A stretch of 64,000 bases of DNA from Nostoc sp. S4 (GTDB lineage Bacteria; Cyanobacteriota; Cyanobacteriia; Cyanobacteriales; Nostocaceae): assembly GCA_029379225.1 (NCBI GenBank), contig JAQYWR010000001.1, forward strand, positions 1 through 64,000. The letters run 5' to 3'. Shown piece after piece: positions 28,398-40,424 of this stretch. Numbering within the stretch: the first letter of the stretch is position 1; each line of letters begins with the position of its first letter. The notes beneath the pieces were generated by a model. The model was given only the letters and a program-made list of their open reading frames with translations, did no database searches and had not been told where the DNA came from. The translations under genes and the position numbers were made by a program.

Positions 28398-31300
28398 ATG
28401 TCAGTAGTACTAGATACACTATATGCGTTTCCTGGCTATCGCATTACTGAGCAAATCTACTCAGGCAGTAAAACCCTAGTTTATCGGGGTATTAGGGAAC
28501 AAGACCAAAAGTTAGTCGTCATCAAATTGATGCGGAATGAATATCCAACATTTGGGGAAATCGCCCAGTTTCGCAATCAATATATCATTACTAAAAATCT
28601 CGACCTTCCTGGTATCGTCAAACCCTATAGCTTAGAAAACTACCGTAACAGCTATATTCTAGTGATGGAAGATTTTGGCGGTATTTGCCTTCAACAATGG
28701 CGACTACAAGACAAGGATAAAAAAGAAAATATAATTTCTCTAAATGATTTTTTTGATATAGCTATTAAAATTGCTTTTATCCTTGAAGGATTGCATCGCG
28801 ATCGCATCATTCATAAAGACATTAAGCCTGCTAATATCCTGATTAACCCAACCACTGGCGAAATAAAAATCATCGACTTTAGTATTGCCACACTCCTGCC
28901 AAGAGAAATTCAATTTCTCACAAATCCCAACGTTTTAGAAGGCACTCTGGCTTATATTTCCCCAGAACAAACTGGTAGGATGAACCGAGGTATTGACTAC
29001 CGCACTGATTTTTATTCCCTTGGTGTCACCTTTTTTGAACTCCTCACCGGACAGTTACCCTTCACCAGCAAAGATCCGATGGAGTTAGTTTACTCTCACA
29101 TTGCTAAACAACCGCTAAAAGCTAACCGGATTAACTTCAATATTCCGCCAATTTTGTCTGATATTATCAGCAAACTGATGGCCAAAAACGCCGAAGACCG
29201 CTATCAAAGTGCATTGGGGTTAAAGCATGATTTGCAACTGTGTCAAAAGCAGTGGCAAGAGACAGGAAATATTACAGCTTTTAAACTAGGCAACCGCGAC
29301 ATCTCAGACAGTTTTGTAATCCCCGAAAAACTCTATGGTCGGCAAAATGAAGTTCAAACCCTACTCGCAGCTTTTGAGCGAGTTGCTAAACCCTTTGAAT
29401 CTCATACCAGATACTATCCTGCTGGTTCTCAGTCGGCGCACCCTCTTATTGGGAAAGAATACAGGTCAGCAGAACTGACACCGCTTGCTTTGAGCCAGGA
29501 AACCCCTCCAACCAAGTGGCTCCCCAACGCAGTGTCTCCCGTTAGTCAGAGGGGACTAAGAGGAGTAGAAATGGTATTGGTCGCGGGTTTCTCTGGTATT
29601 GGCAAAACTGCTGTGGTCAATGAAGTCTACAAACCCATTGTGCGCCAGCGGAGTTACTTCATTAAAGGAAAATTCGAGCAGTTTCAACGTGACATTCCCT
29701 TATCAGGGTTGGTGCAAGCTTTTCGAGATTTAATCGGGCAACTACTCTCAGAAACTGATGCCCAAATTCAACAATGGAAAGCCAAGATACTCCAGGAATT
29801 AGGTACACAAACTCAGGTAATTATTGATGTAATTCCTGAACTAGAACAGATTATTGGCAAGCAACCTCCAGTTACAGAGCTTTCTGGCAGTGCTGCCCAA
29901 AATCGTTTTAATTTCTTATTCCAGAAATTTATTCAAATTTTTACTACTAAGGAACATCCCTTGGTTATCTTTCTTGACGATCTACAATGGGCAGATACGG
30001 CTTCTTTAAGATTAATTCAGTTATTAATGTGTGAAAGTAGCTTGTCTAATATTTCAGAAGAGACAGAACAAATATCTGAGATTAAGAGAGGCTTATTATT
30101 AATTGGTTCATATCGAGATAATGAAGTTTCACAAGCACATCCACTTTATTTTACACTACAAGAAATTGAACAAGCAGGTGCAAATATTAGTACTATTACC
30201 TTAAATCCATTAAGTCAGGTTGATTTAAATCATTTAATTGCTGATACCCTCCATTGTCCGGAATTAGTTGCCGTTCCTCTAACTCAGATGGTGTTTGCTA
30301 AAACAAAAGGAAACCCTTTCTTTTCTATTCAATTCCTCAAGTCTTTACACGAGGAAGGGCTAATTAGATTAAATTTTGATGTTGGTTATTGGCAGTATGA
30401 TATTTCTCAAATTCAAGAATTAGCTCTTACAGATGATGTAGTAGAATTTATCGCGATTCAAATAGAAAAACTGCCATTAACTACCCAAAAAGTTTTACAA
30501 CTTGCTGCTTGTATTGGGAATCAATTTGACTTAAAAACTTTGGCGATCGTTTATGAAAAATCGGTAGTAGATACAGCATCAGACTTGTGGCAAGCATTAC
30601 TTGATGGGCTAATTTTACCACAGAGTGAAATTTACAATATTTTTCCAGCAGATGATACTAATCAAGAGTTAATTGTTCGGGGAATAGAATCTACACAATT
30701 TGCAAGCGTTAATTTACAGATACCTAAATATAAATTCGTACACGATCGGGTACAGCAAGCCGCTTATTCTTTAATTCCTGAAGAACAAAAAAATCCAATT
30801 CATTTAAAAATTGGGCTACTGTTATTAAGTAATATTCCAGTTGCAGAGCAGGAAGAAAGGATTTTTGAGCTCGTCAATCAGTTTAATATTGCACTCGAAT
30901 TTATTTCTCATCAAACTAAGCGAGATCGACTAGCGCAAATGAATTTAATTGCTGGACGTAAAGCTTTAGCTTCAACAGCTTATCCAGCTGCGGTTAAATA
31001 TTTAACTACTGGCATCAAACTACTTGCAGATGATAGTTGGGAAACAAAACATCATTTGACTCTGGCTTTATATGAGACTGCGACAGAAGCAGCATATTTA
31101 GCTGGCAACTTTGAACAAATGGAGCAACTAGCAGAGGTAGTGTTGGTACGTAAACCACTACTAGAAAAAGTAAAAGTTTATGAAGTTAAAATTCAAGCTT
31201 ATGGAGCGCAGAACCAAACACTAGAAGCTGTAAATACTGCACTCGCATTTTTGAAACTTTTAGGAGTGGGATTTCCCGAACATCCAAGGGAATCTGATAT

Positions 31301-34271
31301 TCAGTTAGCAATGGCAGAATTAACATCAAATCTCAACGGTAGGCATGAAGACTTAATTAATCTGCCAGAGATGATAGAAGCTCAACCTTTAGCAATAATG
31401 CGTATACTAGCAACTGCAACCTCTATTACTTATGCAGTTGCTCCTAAAATTTTTCTGCTAATTGTTCTCAAACAAATCGAATTATCACTCAAATATGGGA
31501 ATGCTCCATTATCTGCCTTTGGCTATAGTAATTACGGGTTAATACTCAGCAGTTTAGTAGGAGATATTGAGTCTGGCTATCAATTTGGCAAACTGGCTGT
31601 TAATCTGGTGGATCGGGCGAATACTAAAGATGTTAAAGCTAAAATTATGCTGGGATTTCACACAACTATTCGGCATTGGAAGGAACATATTCGGGAAGGA
31701 TTAAAACCTTTACTGGAAGGTTACTATGCTGGACTAGAAATAGGAGATTTAGAATATGCAGCTTATTATCTCCACTCTTATTCCTACTCTTCATATTTCA
31801 TTGGTAAAGAACTCACAGAGCTAGAACGTGACATGGCAAATTACAGCAGTGTCATCAAGCAAATAAACCAACAAACAGTATTTAACTGGATTACTATCCA
31901 CCGACAAAGCGTCTTGAATTTGCTAGGAAATGTAGCAAATCCTTGTCATCTAACTGGTGAAGCTTACGATGAAGAAAAAATGCTACCACTTTACCTTGAC
32001 ACCAATGATGTCATGGGAATTTTCTACTTATATGTAAGTAAAGTACATCTTTGTTACCTATTTCAGCAATACTCTTCTGCCTTGGAAAATGTTAGTTTAG
32101 CAGAAAAGTATTTACAAGGTGGAACAGGACAGCAAGTAACTCCTATTTTCTACTTATATGATTCACTAGCACGACTGGCTGTATACTCGGATGTCTCCGA
32201 TTCTGAGCAAAAGTGTATTTTGAATAAAGTTCAAGCAAATCAGCAAAAAATGGAGCATTGGGCAGATTTTGCTCCCATGAATTATTTACATAAATATTAT
32301 CTTGTAGAGGCTGAGCGATATCGAATACTCGGTCAATATCTTGAAGCAATAGAATTGTACGATCGCGCTATTACCCTGGCTAAAGAACATGAGTATGTTA
32401 ATGAAGAAGCACTCGCTCAAGAACTCACTGCCAAATTCTATCTAGAATGGGGGAAACATAAGATTGCCCAAAGCTACCTCACAGATGCTTACTATAGCTA
32501 TGTTCGTTGGGGAGCAGTAGCAAAAGTTGACGATTTGGTAAAACGCTATCCCCTATTACTTGCTCCTGTATTTCAGCAAGAAAAACTAAAACTGAATATC
32601 CATTCCAGCCAAGAAAGTACTTCTTGGAATAACATATCTTTATCTAGTTTGAGCAATCAACAAACTATGATTGGCTCAAAGACAAGTATTTCTGATTATC
32701 TAGATTTAGCTGCATTTATTAAAGCATCTCAAGCACTGTCTGAGGAAATTGAGCTTGAGCGACTACTTTCTACTTTAATGGAAGTTGCGATCGAGAATGC
32801 AGGAGCCTCTAAATGTGCTTTGATTTTAAGTGAAGATGATAGCTTACCGTTAACTGTTATGGCAGTTTGCTCAAGTTCGACTTTTGAGCATCCTTATACA
32901 GAGTTTCCATCAATTTCTTTAGAATCAAGCTACGATGTTCCCATTACTTTGATTAACTACGTTAAACGCTCCAGAGAAATCTTGGTTATTGATGATGCAA
33001 TGGCTGTTTCTTTTTTAGCAACCGATAGCTATATTGTCTGTGAGGAACCCAAGAGTTTATTATCTATACCTATTCTCAATCAAGGTAAATTAATTGGAAT
33101 TCTTTATCTAGAAAATAATTTAACAACTGGAGCATTTACACAGGATCGTATAGAAGTTCTGAAACTCCTTACCACTCAAGCAGCAATATCCCTAAAAAAT
33201 GCTATCCTCTACAAAAATTTGGCACAAGCTAAAGAAAGCTTGGAGAAATACAACTATAATCTAGAGCAAAAAGTCAATGAGAGAACCCAAGAACTAAACG
33301 ATAAAAATGAAAGATTACAACAAGCTATAAAAGAACTGAAACGTACTCAAATTCAGTTAATTCAAAGTGAAAAAATGTCTTCTTTAGGTCAAATGGTAGC
33401 AGGAATTGCTCATGAAATTAATAATCCAATTAATTTTATTCATGGAAATATTGCTCATACTAGTGAATATGTCCAGTATTTATTGGATTTGATAGCTGTT
33501 TATCAGCAAGAATATCCTGGTTCTTCGCCTGCAATTGAGGAGAAATTAGAGGAAATAGATATAGAATTTCTAGCAGAAGACTTGCCAAAAATTTTAGATT
33601 CGATGAAGATTGGAAGTTCGCGTATCCGTACTATTGTTTTGGGTTTACGCAACTTTTCCCGTCTTGATGAATACGAGATGAAGCCTGTAGATCTTCATGA
33701 AGGAATAGACAACACTTTAATGATTTTGCAGCATCGAATAAAAAGAAAATCTTTAGACACAAAGCAGGGTATGGATATCAATTTTTCGGAAGTCAAAATT
33801 ATCAAAGAATATGGAAATATTCCGGAAGTTACTTGTTACGCAGGTCAGCTAAATCAGGTATTTATGAATATCTTGAGTAATGCACTCGATGCTTTAGAAG
33901 AGTCATTTTTCATTAGTCATCAGTTATTCGTAAATGACCCACAGAAAAATTCCAATAGAGATTTGCAAACATCAGAAGGTCAAGAAAAAATAAAAAATTA
34001 TCAAGGAGAAATTCGTATATCTACTCAACTAACAGATTCTAATACAGTGATGATTTGGATTGCCGATAACGGTTGTGGTATGACAGAAGCCGTGCGGCAG
34101 AAAATTTTTGACCCATTTTTTACCACCAAGGCGGTAGGAAGCGGTACGGGCTTAGGATTGTCGATTAGCTATCAGATTATTGTAGACAAACACAAGGGTA
34201 GTTTAACTTGTAATTCCACACTAGGAGAAGGGACTGAGTTCCTGATTGAGATACCAATGCAACAGGGATAA
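28398..34271 (+). CDS. Ser/Thr kinase - AAA ATPase - GAF - histidine kinase fusion (HstK type)
   Basis: A 1957-residue soluble signalling protein. A Hanks-type kinase (residues about 12-275) has the catalytic HKDIKPAN at about 138 and a DFS in place of DFG. An AAA_16-type ATPase follows with Walker [12 protein letters not shown] near 396 and Walker [12 protein letters not shown] near 528. Then come a long helical TPR-like region, a GAF domain (about 1440-1600), a coiled coil and HisKA with His in [16 protein letters not shown] (about 1670), and a HATPase ending near 1955. This is the HstK architecture known from heterocystous cyanobacteria, thought to join Ser/Thr and His-Asp signalling. An unusual insert of about 50 residues lies between the AAA N-terminus and Walker A. 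Confidence 0.93.
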   Translation: MSVVLDTLYAFPGYRITEQIYSGSKTLVYRGIREQDQKLVVIKLMRNEYPTFGEIAQFRNQYIITKNLDLPGIVKPYSLENYRNSYILVMEDFGGICLQQWRLQDKDKKENIISLNDFFDIAIKIAFILEGLHRDRIIHKDIKPANILINPTTGEIKIIDFSIATLLPREIQFLTNPNVLEGTLAYISPEQTGRMNRGIDYRTDFYSLGVTFFELLTGQLPFTSKDPMELVYSHIAKQPLKANRINFNIPPILSDIISKLMAKNAEDRYQSALGLKHDLQLCQKQWQETGNITAFKLGNRDISDSFVIPEKLYGRQNEVQTLLAAFERVAKPFESHTRYYPAGSQSAHPLIGKEYRSAELTPLALSQETPPTKWLPNAVSPVSQRGLRGVEMVLVAGFSGIGKTAVVNEVYKPIVRQRSYFIKGKFEQFQRDIPLSGLVQAFRDLIGQLLSETDAQIQQWKAKILQELGTQTQVIIDVIPELEQIIGKQPPVTELSGSAAQNRFNFLFQKFIQIFTTKEHPLVIFLDDLQWADTASLRLIQLLMCESSLSNISEETEQISEIKRGLLLIGSYRDNEVSQAHPLYFTLQEIEQAGANISTITLNPLSQVDLNHLIADTLHCPELVAVPLTQMVFAKTKGNPFFSIQFLKSLHEEGLIRLNFDVGYWQYDISQIQELALTDDVVEFIAIQIEKLPLTTQKVLQLAACIGNQFDLKTLAIVYEKSVVDTASDLWQALLDGLILPQSEIYNIFPADDTNQELIVRGIESTQFASVNLQIPKYKFVHDRVQQAAYSLIPEEQKNPIHLKIGLLLLSNIPVAEQEERIFELVNQFNIALEFISHQTKRDRLAQMNLIAGRKALASTAYPAAVKYLTTGIKLLADDSWETKHHLTLALYETATEAAYLAGNFEQMEQLAEVVLVRKPLLEKVKVYEVKIQAYGAQNQTLEAVNTALAFLKLLGVGFPEHPRESDIQLAMAELTSNLNGRHEDLINLPEMIEAQPLAIMRILATATSITYAVAPKIFLLIVLKQIELSLKYGNAPLSAFGYSNYGLILSSLVGDIESGYQFGKLAVNLVDRANTKDVKAKIMLGFHTTIRHWKEHIREGLKPLLEGYYAGLEIGDLEYAAYYLHSYSYSSYFIGKELTELERDMANYSSVIKQINQQTVFNWITIHRQSVLNLLGNVANPCHLTGEAYDEEKMLPLYLDTNDVMGIFYLYVSKVHLCYLFQQYSSALENVSLAEKYLQGGTGQQVTPIFYLYDSLARLAVYSDVSDSEQKCILNKVQANQQKMEHWADFAPMNYLHKYYLVEAERYRILGQYLEAIELYDRAITLAKEHEYVNEEALAQELTAKFYLEWGKHKIAQSYLTDAYYSYVRWGAVAKVDDLVKRYPLLLAPVFQQEKLKLNIHSSQESTSWNNISLSSLSNQQTMIGSKTSISDYLDLAAFIKASQALSEEIELERLLSTLMEVAIENAGASKCALILSEDDSLPLTVMAVCSSSTFEHPYTEFPSISLESSYDVPITLINYVKRSREILVIDDAMAVSFLATDSYIVCEEPKSLLSIPILNQGKLIGILYLENNLTTGAFTQDRIEVLKLLTTQAAISLKNAILYKNLAQAKESLEKYNYNLEQKVNERTQELNDKNERLQQAIKELKRTQIQLIQSEKMSSLGQMVAGIAHEINNPINFIHGNIAHTSEYVQYLLDLIAVYQQEYPGSSPAIEEKLEEIDIEFLAEDLPKILDSMKIGSSRIRTIVLGLRNFSRLDEYEMKPVDLHEGIDNTLMILQHRIKRKSLDTKQGMDINFSEVKIIKEYGNIPEVTCYAGQLNQVFMNILSNALDALEESFFISHQLFVNDPQKNSNRDLQTSEGQEKIKNYQGEIRISTQLTDSNTVMIWIADNGCGMTEAVRQKIFDPFFTTKAVGSGTGLGLSISYQIIVDKHKGSLTCNSTLGEGTEFLIEIPMQQG

Positions 34272-34386
34272 TTGGGCATGGGGATTAGGAGTGTAGAAGC
34301 GGTGGGGTAGTAGAGCGAAATTCTCTCCCCATCTCCCCTATTCCCCTGTGTCTTTTTTCTCATTTAGAAATGACTGAATTAGTGTT

Positions 34387-35778
34387 CTAAGATACAGATG
34401 TAGTTGTCATCTTTACTAAAGACTCTTGACGCATACGCCGCCCCGTAATTACCATCTTGACTCCACTCCCTGGTGCAAGATTAAAACCTCGACGCTGAGG
34501 TTGCTCTAGCCGCCGATCGACTAGCGCCAAGTGATAGTGTGATACAACGGTTGCTAATGCTAGCTTAATTTCAAATAGAGCCAAAGCCTCGCCCATACAA
34601 CGACGGACACCACCGCCAAAGGGCAGAAATTCATAGGGAGAAAATTGACGTTCAATAAAGCGCTCTGGTTTAAATTGCTTAGGCTGGGGATATAAATCCT
34701 CTCGATGATGAGTGAGATAAATACTGGGAAGCATTATAGTTCCAGCCTCTAAAAGATGTCCCAATAATTCTAGAGGTTCTTGCACTACCCTGGGAAACGA
34801 AAACATGGTGACGGGGTAAATTCGCAAGGTTTCATTACAGATAGCTGTGAGATATGGCAGTCGGGAAATGCTTATAGGATCTGGGGAATCGCCGAGACTA
34901 TCCAGTTCTTGGAGCAGTTTTTCACGGACTAAAGGCTTTTTGTGAATCCAGTACAATCCCCAAGCCATTGCTGTTGCAGTAGTATCATAGCCAGCAAGTA
35001 TTAGAGTTATTAACTGATCGCGCAACTCTCGATCTGTCATCGCTTGACCTGCTTCATCTCGACATGATATCAGCAAAGAGAGAATATCAATGCGTTCTGG
35101 ATCGCGTTGTTGCTTATACTCGGCAATTTCAGTGTAGAGAAATCGATCGATTTTCTCTCGAACGCGCAGGAACTTTCCCCAAGGACTCCAAGCTCCTAAA
35201 TCTTGTTGCAAGAATGAGAAAAGAAATAAACTAGAACTAAGAGGCGACTCAAAAAGCTGTAAGAAGGATGGCAATAGTTGCCTAAGTTTTTCAATTTTTT
35301 CTCCCTCATGAAAACCAAAGATAGTCTGTAAAATGGTTTGCAGAGATATCTCTTTTGTAAGGTCACGAGCAAAAAATGGCTTATTTAATGGTAACTGACT
35401 AAAGATTTTTTCAGAAGCATTACAGATTAGCCGACCATAGGCTTGCATCCGCTCTCCATGAAAAGAGGGTGCCACGAGTTTTCGTTGGCGTTTGTGGCGA
35501 TCGCCCTCCAGCATCAGAACTGAATAACTCCCCAAAAGGGGCTGCAAAATTCCGTTGAGTTCTCCAACGGCTGTAAACTTCTTGCGATCGTTAGTTAAAA
35601 TTTCCTGGATTGCTTGGGGATGGTTCACAAAAACTACGGTATCCCCAAAACCAATTATCCTAGCAGTGAAAATATCAGGATATTGCTGGGCTGCATTTTC
35701 CATATAGCCTATAGGGTCACTAACCCACTGAAGCTTTTGTAGTAAAGAGGGAGTTTTGACAATATTAGGTAATTGCAT
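34387..35778 (-). CDS. Cytochrome P450, CYP110-like
   Basis: A 463-residue soluble P450. The haem thiolate is C394 in FGGGVRRCMGEALA; the I-helix oxygen-activation motif is AGYDTTATAMAW; the K-helix ExxR is in ETLRIYPV. The closing FNLAPGSGVKMVITGRR is typical of the cyanobacterial CYP110 family. It lies 173 bp downstream of the terpene synthase on the same strand, the arrangement described in Nostoc for germacrene A synthase with CYP110C1, so it likely oxidises the terpene made by its neighbour. Electrons would come from unlinked ferredoxin and reductase. CYP110s also oxidise fatty acids and alkanes, so the substrate is not certain. Confidence 0.9.
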   Translation of the reverse strand: MQLPNIVKTPSLLQKLQWVSDPIGYMENAAQQYPDIFTARIIGFGDTVVFVNHPQAIQEILTNDRKKFTAVGELNGILQPLLGSYSVLMLEGDRHKRQRKLVAPSFHGERMQAYGRLICNASEKIFSQLPLNKPFFARDLTKEISLQTILQTIFGFHEGEKIEKLRQLLPSFLQLFESPLSSSLFLFSFLQQDLGAWSPWGKFLRVREKIDRFLYTEIAEYKQQRDPERIDILSLLISCRDEAGQAMTDRELRDQLITLILAGYDTTATAMAWGLYWIHKKPLVREKLLQELDSLGDSPDPISISRLPYLTAICNETLRIYPVTMFSFPRVVQEPLELLGHLLEAGTIMLPSIYLTHHREDLYPQPKQFKPERFIERQFSPYEFLPFGGGVRRCMGEALALFEIKLALATVVSHYHLALVDRRLEQPQRRGFNLAPGSGVKMVITGRRMRQESLVKMTTTSVS

Positions 35779-35951
35779 CTATTTTTTACTTTAAAATTGT
35801 AGTTAGCTAATGGTTATTTGTCTTCATAACTCAATGAATTAACGTAAAAAGTTCAAGGTTTATTATCTAAAAATCGAATATATATTAGCTTAATATTCTA
35901 TATTATTGCTTTAGCAAATATTGTTAATCAATGTATAGTAAAATTCGATTA

Positions 35952-36920
35952 TTAGAACTCTTTTAGCTCCAGTTTTTCTAAATTATGATAACGATAAGAA
36001 TGAAAACACCATTCAATGTTACCACTAATCCAACTATGCATTACTGATATATACTTTGTCAAATAACCATCTAATTCCTCGCCCAAAGATGGAAGAAATG
36101 ATTCTATACTTATTAAAGAATTTAGTTCTTCATTGTGGATTTTAGTTACCTGCTCTATTGCTTCTTCTAGAGAAATTTTTTTGTGATAATGCAGAACATA
36201 TATTAAATTGTGAACGTCACCACTAGCTATTTCTCTAGATGCTGAGAAAATATCGTTAGACCAGGCAATAATATCAGTTGTAATCAGTTCCAGTTTTTTC
36301 ACAAGATAGTGATTTCTTAAAACATCGGGAATCATAAACTGATGACAAAATTCAGCTAATGCGAGAACAGCATAAACCCCTACACTTGACCTGCGTATCG
36401 TAATATAAGTATCCACATCAGGTACAATTCCCTTGGCGCGGTTGGTTGCTTCCTGAACACACCCATAGAAGTAGTCTTGCAAGTATCTGATGAAGTATTT
36501 AAACCATTTCATGCTAGCTCTTTGGAGAGTTCGTTGTCGTAAATCAATCAATGCATGACTCAATAGTGTATCCTGGTTTGTAATTTCCGCACCGTTCAGT
36601 ATTTCCAAATATCTTTGGTGAAAAGTCTTTAATACTTGAGGTTGCTTTTTTAACTCTGAGAGATCGCATTGATCGTCCCAAATAAACACCCAACTCAGCC
36701 AATCATTTGCAATCTTAAGTTCTTCAAGATTGCTATCAGGATAGGCAGATGCAGCTAATAAAAAGAATTTCGACTTACAAAATCGCTTATAAGTTGATTC
36801 ATTAGCCAAGAGGTTAAATTGAAGTACCCATTCAACAGCGTGCTTTTCTAAAATATCAACATGCTTATTGAGTTGTGGCGGAAATGGACAATATAAACCG
36901 GAAGAAAGTAATTGCTGCAT
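35952..36920 (-). CDS. Class I (family 2) terpene synthase, probable sesquiterpene synthase
   Basis: A 322-residue single alpha-domain terpene cyclase. The metal-binding aspartate motif is D82-D83-QCD (in FIWDDQCDLSE) and the NSE triad is N222-D223-xx-S226-xxx-E230 (in WSNDIFSASREIASGD). The RY dyad near the C-terminus appears as the HSYRYHN segment. All elements for Mg2+-diphosphate ionisation are present, so the enzyme should be active. Size and partner P450 suggest farnesyl diphosphate as substrate; germacrene-type product is an analogy to Nostoc NS1, not something the sequence shows. Upstream is 729 bp of AT-rich DNA. Confidence 0.9.
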   Translation of the reverse strand: MQQLLSSGLYCPFPPQLNKHVDILEKHAVEWVLQFNLLANESTYKRFCKSKFFLLAASAYPDSNLEELKIANDWLSWVFIWDDQCDLSELKKQPQVLKTFHQRYLEILNGAEITNQDTLLSHALIDLRQRTLQRASMKWFKYFIRYLQDYFYGCVQEATNRAKGIVPDVDTYITIRRSSVGVYAVLALAEFCHQFMIPDVLRNHYLVKKLELITTDIIAWSNDIFSASREIASGDVHNLIYVLHYHKKISLEEAIEQVTKIHNEELNSLISIESFLPSLGEELDGYLTKYISVMHSWISGNIEWCFHSYRYHNLEKLELKEF

Positions 36921-37649
36921 AAAAAAATTCTGAGTTAACAGTCATATTCACAACTAATTTCCATGAGAAAAAAGTCAATAAACTTTTTAAGAGTTTATGA
37001 CATTTATTTGAAAAATTCTCTATCAACACCACATTGTCTGAAGGATATAATTCAAATTAACCTCATTTTTGGCGGCGCTTAAATGTATTTGAATATTTCA
37101 AAACTTAATTGGTTATTGTTCAACTTTTTTTTTGAAAACATAACCGTAATTATCTGTAATTATATTTTTTATAAAGATAATAGCTACATAATTGTAAATA
37201 CTGTTGACAAACTAAAAAAAAATACTTAATGCTAAAGAAAATACTTCTTATCTAAAAACAATAGGATTTTGGATTAACGCTAATTTTTTCAAAATACAAG
37301 GGTAATAATGACTAATTTAATAAAAGAGTATATTCAAATTTAGTAAAAACAAAGATTTGCTATTTTATATCCATCTATAGCGATCGCCCCTGTAGTCAGC
37401 TATAAGCAATTTAATATAAGAATGTTGCTGTTATCTCATTTTTTGGGAACTATAGGATTGTCAGATGATAAATTGTTCAGTCATTGATTTAATAAAATAG
37501 AGGTGATTTAGTTGGGATTGCAGAGCAAATACAGCAATTATATTGGAGTTATGAAATTAGTCCTAAAAGCAGGCAATAAGCGATAGATTTTTCAGAAAAA
37601 ATTTATCATTGTAATCGCAAGCAACGAATAGTAAAATTAATACCAATAC
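36921..37649. other. AT-rich divergent promoter region
   Basis: No open frame of interest and no repeats recognised. It separates the divergent terpene synthase and REC-kinase genes and must hold both promoters. Confidence 0.5.
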
Positions 37650-38972
37650 ATGAATTATCAACTATTTAAAGAAATGCATCATATTCCAGGAAGTAGTTTA
37701 ATTTTAGTGGTAGATGATACTAATACTAATTTAAAAATTGTCTTTGAAATATTAACTAATGCAGGCTTTGAAGTGATAACAGAAGTTAATGGAGAAAAGG
37801 CATTGAAGCAGGTTGAATCTAGACAACCTGATTTGATTTTACTAGATGTGATGATGCCGAAAATAGATGGTTTTGAAACCTGTAAAAAATTAAAACAAAA
37901 CTCCGAAACTTGTGATATTCCCGTAATTTTCATGACGGGTAATTCGGATACAGATAGTAAAATTCAAGGTCTAAGTATCGGTGCAGTTGACTATATAACA
38001 AAACCGTTTAACCAAGAAGAACTATTAGCTAGAATTAAAACCCATCTTCAGTTACGAAATCTTACAAAAACTTTAGAAAAACGAGTTGCAGAAAGAACAG
38101 CAGCCTTGTCTAAGGCACTAAAAAATTTACAAGAATCCCAACTCCAGCTTGTACAGACAGAGAAAATGTCTGCTCTTGGTCAATTAGTTGCAGGAGTTGC
38201 TCATGAAATTAATAATCCAGTTGGTTTCATTCATGGCAATCTCGGACACGCTTGGGTATATTTGCAAGCCATGATTAAGCTCATTGACCTTTATCAACAG
38301 TATTATCCTCATCCAGTTGCAGAAATTCAAGAAGAAATTGCAGCGATGGATTTGCAGTATATACTTTCCGATCTACCTAATTTAATTTATTCGATGAAAG
38401 AAGGTGTTCAACGGATTCGTAACATTAGTACCAGTTTACGAAACTTTTCGAGAGCAGATAGCGATCGCAAAGTTTATTGCGATATTCACGATGGCATTGA
38501 TAGCACAATTATGATTCTCAAACATCGCTTAAAAGCATCAGAATTTCGTCCCCAGATTGAAGTCATTAAATATTATGATAATTTTCCACAAATAAAATGC
38601 TTCAGCGGACAACTCAATCAGGTATTTATGAATTTATTAGCTAATGCTATTGATGCTTTGGAAGAGTCTAATTTAGGACGTAGCTATGATGAAATTGAAG
38701 CATGTCCTAATAAAATTTGGATTCAAACCAGCCTGATTGAAAACAAAAATTATGTCTTGATTCAGATTAAAGATAATGGTGTGGGAATATCGACTGATGT
38801 CCAGCAAAAAATATTTGATAATTTATTCACCACTAAACCCGTGGGTCAAGGTACGGGATTAGGATTATCTATTGCTCGTCAAATTGTTGTGGATAAACAT
38901 GGAGGAACCCTGGATGTAAACTCAGCCCCAGGACAGGGTTCAGAGTTTCTCATTACTATTCCAATTTCTTAA
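37650..38972 (+). CDS. Receiver-histidine kinase (REC-HisKA-HATPase)
   Basis: A 440-residue soluble kinase with an N-terminal receiver in place of a sensor. The receiver shows LILVVDDTNTNLKIV, acceptor Asp in DLILLDVMMPKIDG and DYITKPFN. A coiled coil leads to HisKA with His in GVAHEINNPVGFIHGN. The HATPase has N-box LNQVFMNLLANAIDALE and G-box [21 protein letters not shown]. The kinase core is very close to those of the fusion at 28398 and the PAS kinase at 40425. The receiver-first design suggests that it is switched by another kinase. Confidence 0.9.
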   Translation: MNYQLFKEMHHIPGSSLILVVDDTNTNLKIVFEILTNAGFEVITEVNGEKALKQVESRQPDLILLDVMMPKIDGFETCKKLKQNSETCDIPVIFMTGNSDTDSKIQGLSIGAVDYITKPFNQEELLARIKTHLQLRNLTKTLEKRVAERTAALSKALKNLQESQLQLVQTEKMSALGQLVAGVAHEINNPVGFIHGNLGHAWVYLQAMIKLIDLYQQYYPHPVAEIQEEIAAMDLQYILSDLPNLIYSMKEGVQRIRNISTSLRNFSRADSDRKVYCDIHDGIDSTIMILKHRLKASEFRPQIEVIKYYDNFPQIKCFSGQLNQVFMNLLANAIDALEESNLGRSYDEIEACPNKIWIQTSLIENKNYVLIQIKDNGVGISTDVQQKIFDNLFTTKPVGQGTGLGLSIARQIVVDKHGGTLDVNSAPGQGSEFLITIPIS

Positions 38973-39799
38973 AATAGCAAAATTTTATCAATTAATTATT
39001 AGATAAAATATATAAAATATGCAACTCCCTAAGTTTTTATAAAAGTCAGGAATTTATGTATTTAAGGATAAATACTAGAAGATAACAGTTGATTATGTTC
39101 AAAAATATAGCAGGAGGCAGGAGGCAGAAGGCAGGAGGCAGGAGGTAAAACTATTACTGTTGCTAAGATTCACGCTTGTCATTATGTCCTAAAGGGTGTG
39201 ACTACGGCTATATGTATTAAAATCTTGAAATATAATCATAAATAAAATTTTTCTGATACGCAAATAATTAAAAATAAATATTAATTTCATCTTGATTCAA
39301 TTTTGTAAACTTTAACTTTTTCATACGTCTTTATCAAATCTCTCCAAAGTTCTGTTCGCCCTTGGCGTTGGTGTACTCGGTGAACCAAGTTAGCAAAACT
39401 GTTTCATAGAGAAGTCAGACGCCCTACGAACACAGACTAGGCTTAACTACGCTATCATCGGAAACAGGCGCTGATGACTCTGTGTAAATTTATAGGGATT
39501 ATCTTTCCACTTTTTACTTTTTAATATTATTGTTACTTAAAAGATGTTTTAAAAGTTATTAGTGATGTATCAAACACATTCATAACCCACCTAAATTCCC
39601 CTTAAATAAGGGGGACTTTGAAAATGTTATTCCCTCTTAATTTAGGGGAGATTAAGGAAATATTGATGCAATCTGATACTCTACAAACATCCTCTAGGAA
39701 AAGCAAATAACAAAATCTTTAAAAAATATTAAGTAGTTACTCTATATGCATTTTTGGGAACTCTATAACTGTAGTTATAAAATTGTGTATTTAAAATAT
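38973..39799. other. Intergenic with dispersed repeat and spacer motifs
   Basis: Contains copy B of the 100-bp dispersed repeat and, near 39595-39655, the ccccttaaataagggggac motif common in cyanobacterial spacers. An odd GC-richer segment at about 39340-39480 (ttctgttcgcccttggcg, then gacgccctacgaacac) has no frame I can read. No gene seen. Confidence 0.5.
39106..39212 (+). repeat. Dispersed 100-bp repeat, copy B
   Basis: Begins tatagcaggaggcaggagg, carries an expanded ggaggca tract, and ends gtgactacggctata. Matches copies at 28032 and 54973. Confidence 0.75.
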
Positions 39800-40333
39800 A
39801 TGACAAATTCCCTTAACCATTCAATCAGTACGCTTAATCTTTCTTTAGAACGGGATATATTTTTACGTACATTAATCAGAGAACTGTCTGGCACTTTGCA
39901 GGATGTAGTTGGCATAGAAGAAGCCTCTGGTTTTATTAGTGTAGTTGGAGAAAGAATGGGTAGGGAGATTAACGAAGATTACAAATCTGCCCTGGAAGTC
40001 TCAAATCTTTCCCGTAAACAGGTAGTAGATGTTTTAGTTGATTTAAAAAGACGAATTCAAGGCAATTTTTATATTATCGAGCAGGATGATGAAAAAATTG
40101 TTTTTGGCAACCGCGTTTGCCCATTTGGCGAAAAAGTGCTTAATCGTCCTGCGATGTGCATGATGACTTCAAACGTCTTTGGAACGATCGCAGCTAATAA
40201 TCTAGGGTATGCGAAAGTAGAATTGCAAGATACCATAGCAAACGGTGCTTCTGGATGCAGAGTTATTGTTTACTTAAAACTTACTCAAGAGGCAGAAGAT
40301 GCAGAAGGTCGAGAATACTATAGGGGGCTATAA
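39800..40333 (+). CDS. Methanogen-output-domain (MetOD1-like) protein
   Basis: A 177-residue protein (195 if the ATG at 39746 is used; neither start has a good ribosome site). The C-terminal half has the cysteine-containing pattern of this family: [17 protein letters not shown], then [17 protein letters not shown] and [11 protein letters not shown], with three conserved-looking cysteines (VCPF, AMCM, GCRV). Such domains occur as outputs or ligand sensors beside two-component kinases, and a metal or thiol-based switch is possible. It sits 91 bp upstream of a PAS-histidine kinase on the same strand, so the two probably work as a pair. Function is not established. Confidence 0.65.
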   Translation: MTNSLNHSISTLNLSLERDIFLRTLIRELSGTLQDVVGIEEASGFISVVGERMGREINEDYKSALEVSNLSRKQVVDVLVDLKRRIQGNFYIIEQDDEKIVFGNRVCPFGEKVLNRPAMCMMTSNVFGTIAANNLGYAKVELQDTIANGASGCRVIVYLKLTQEAEDAEGREYYRGL

Positions 40334-40424
40334 TCTGGGTAAACTTTTCACAATAAAAAAACTCCAAAATACTAGCCCTGATGCAGATTACTAAAGTATA
40401 GTCTAACCAAAAATTGTCAGCCCC

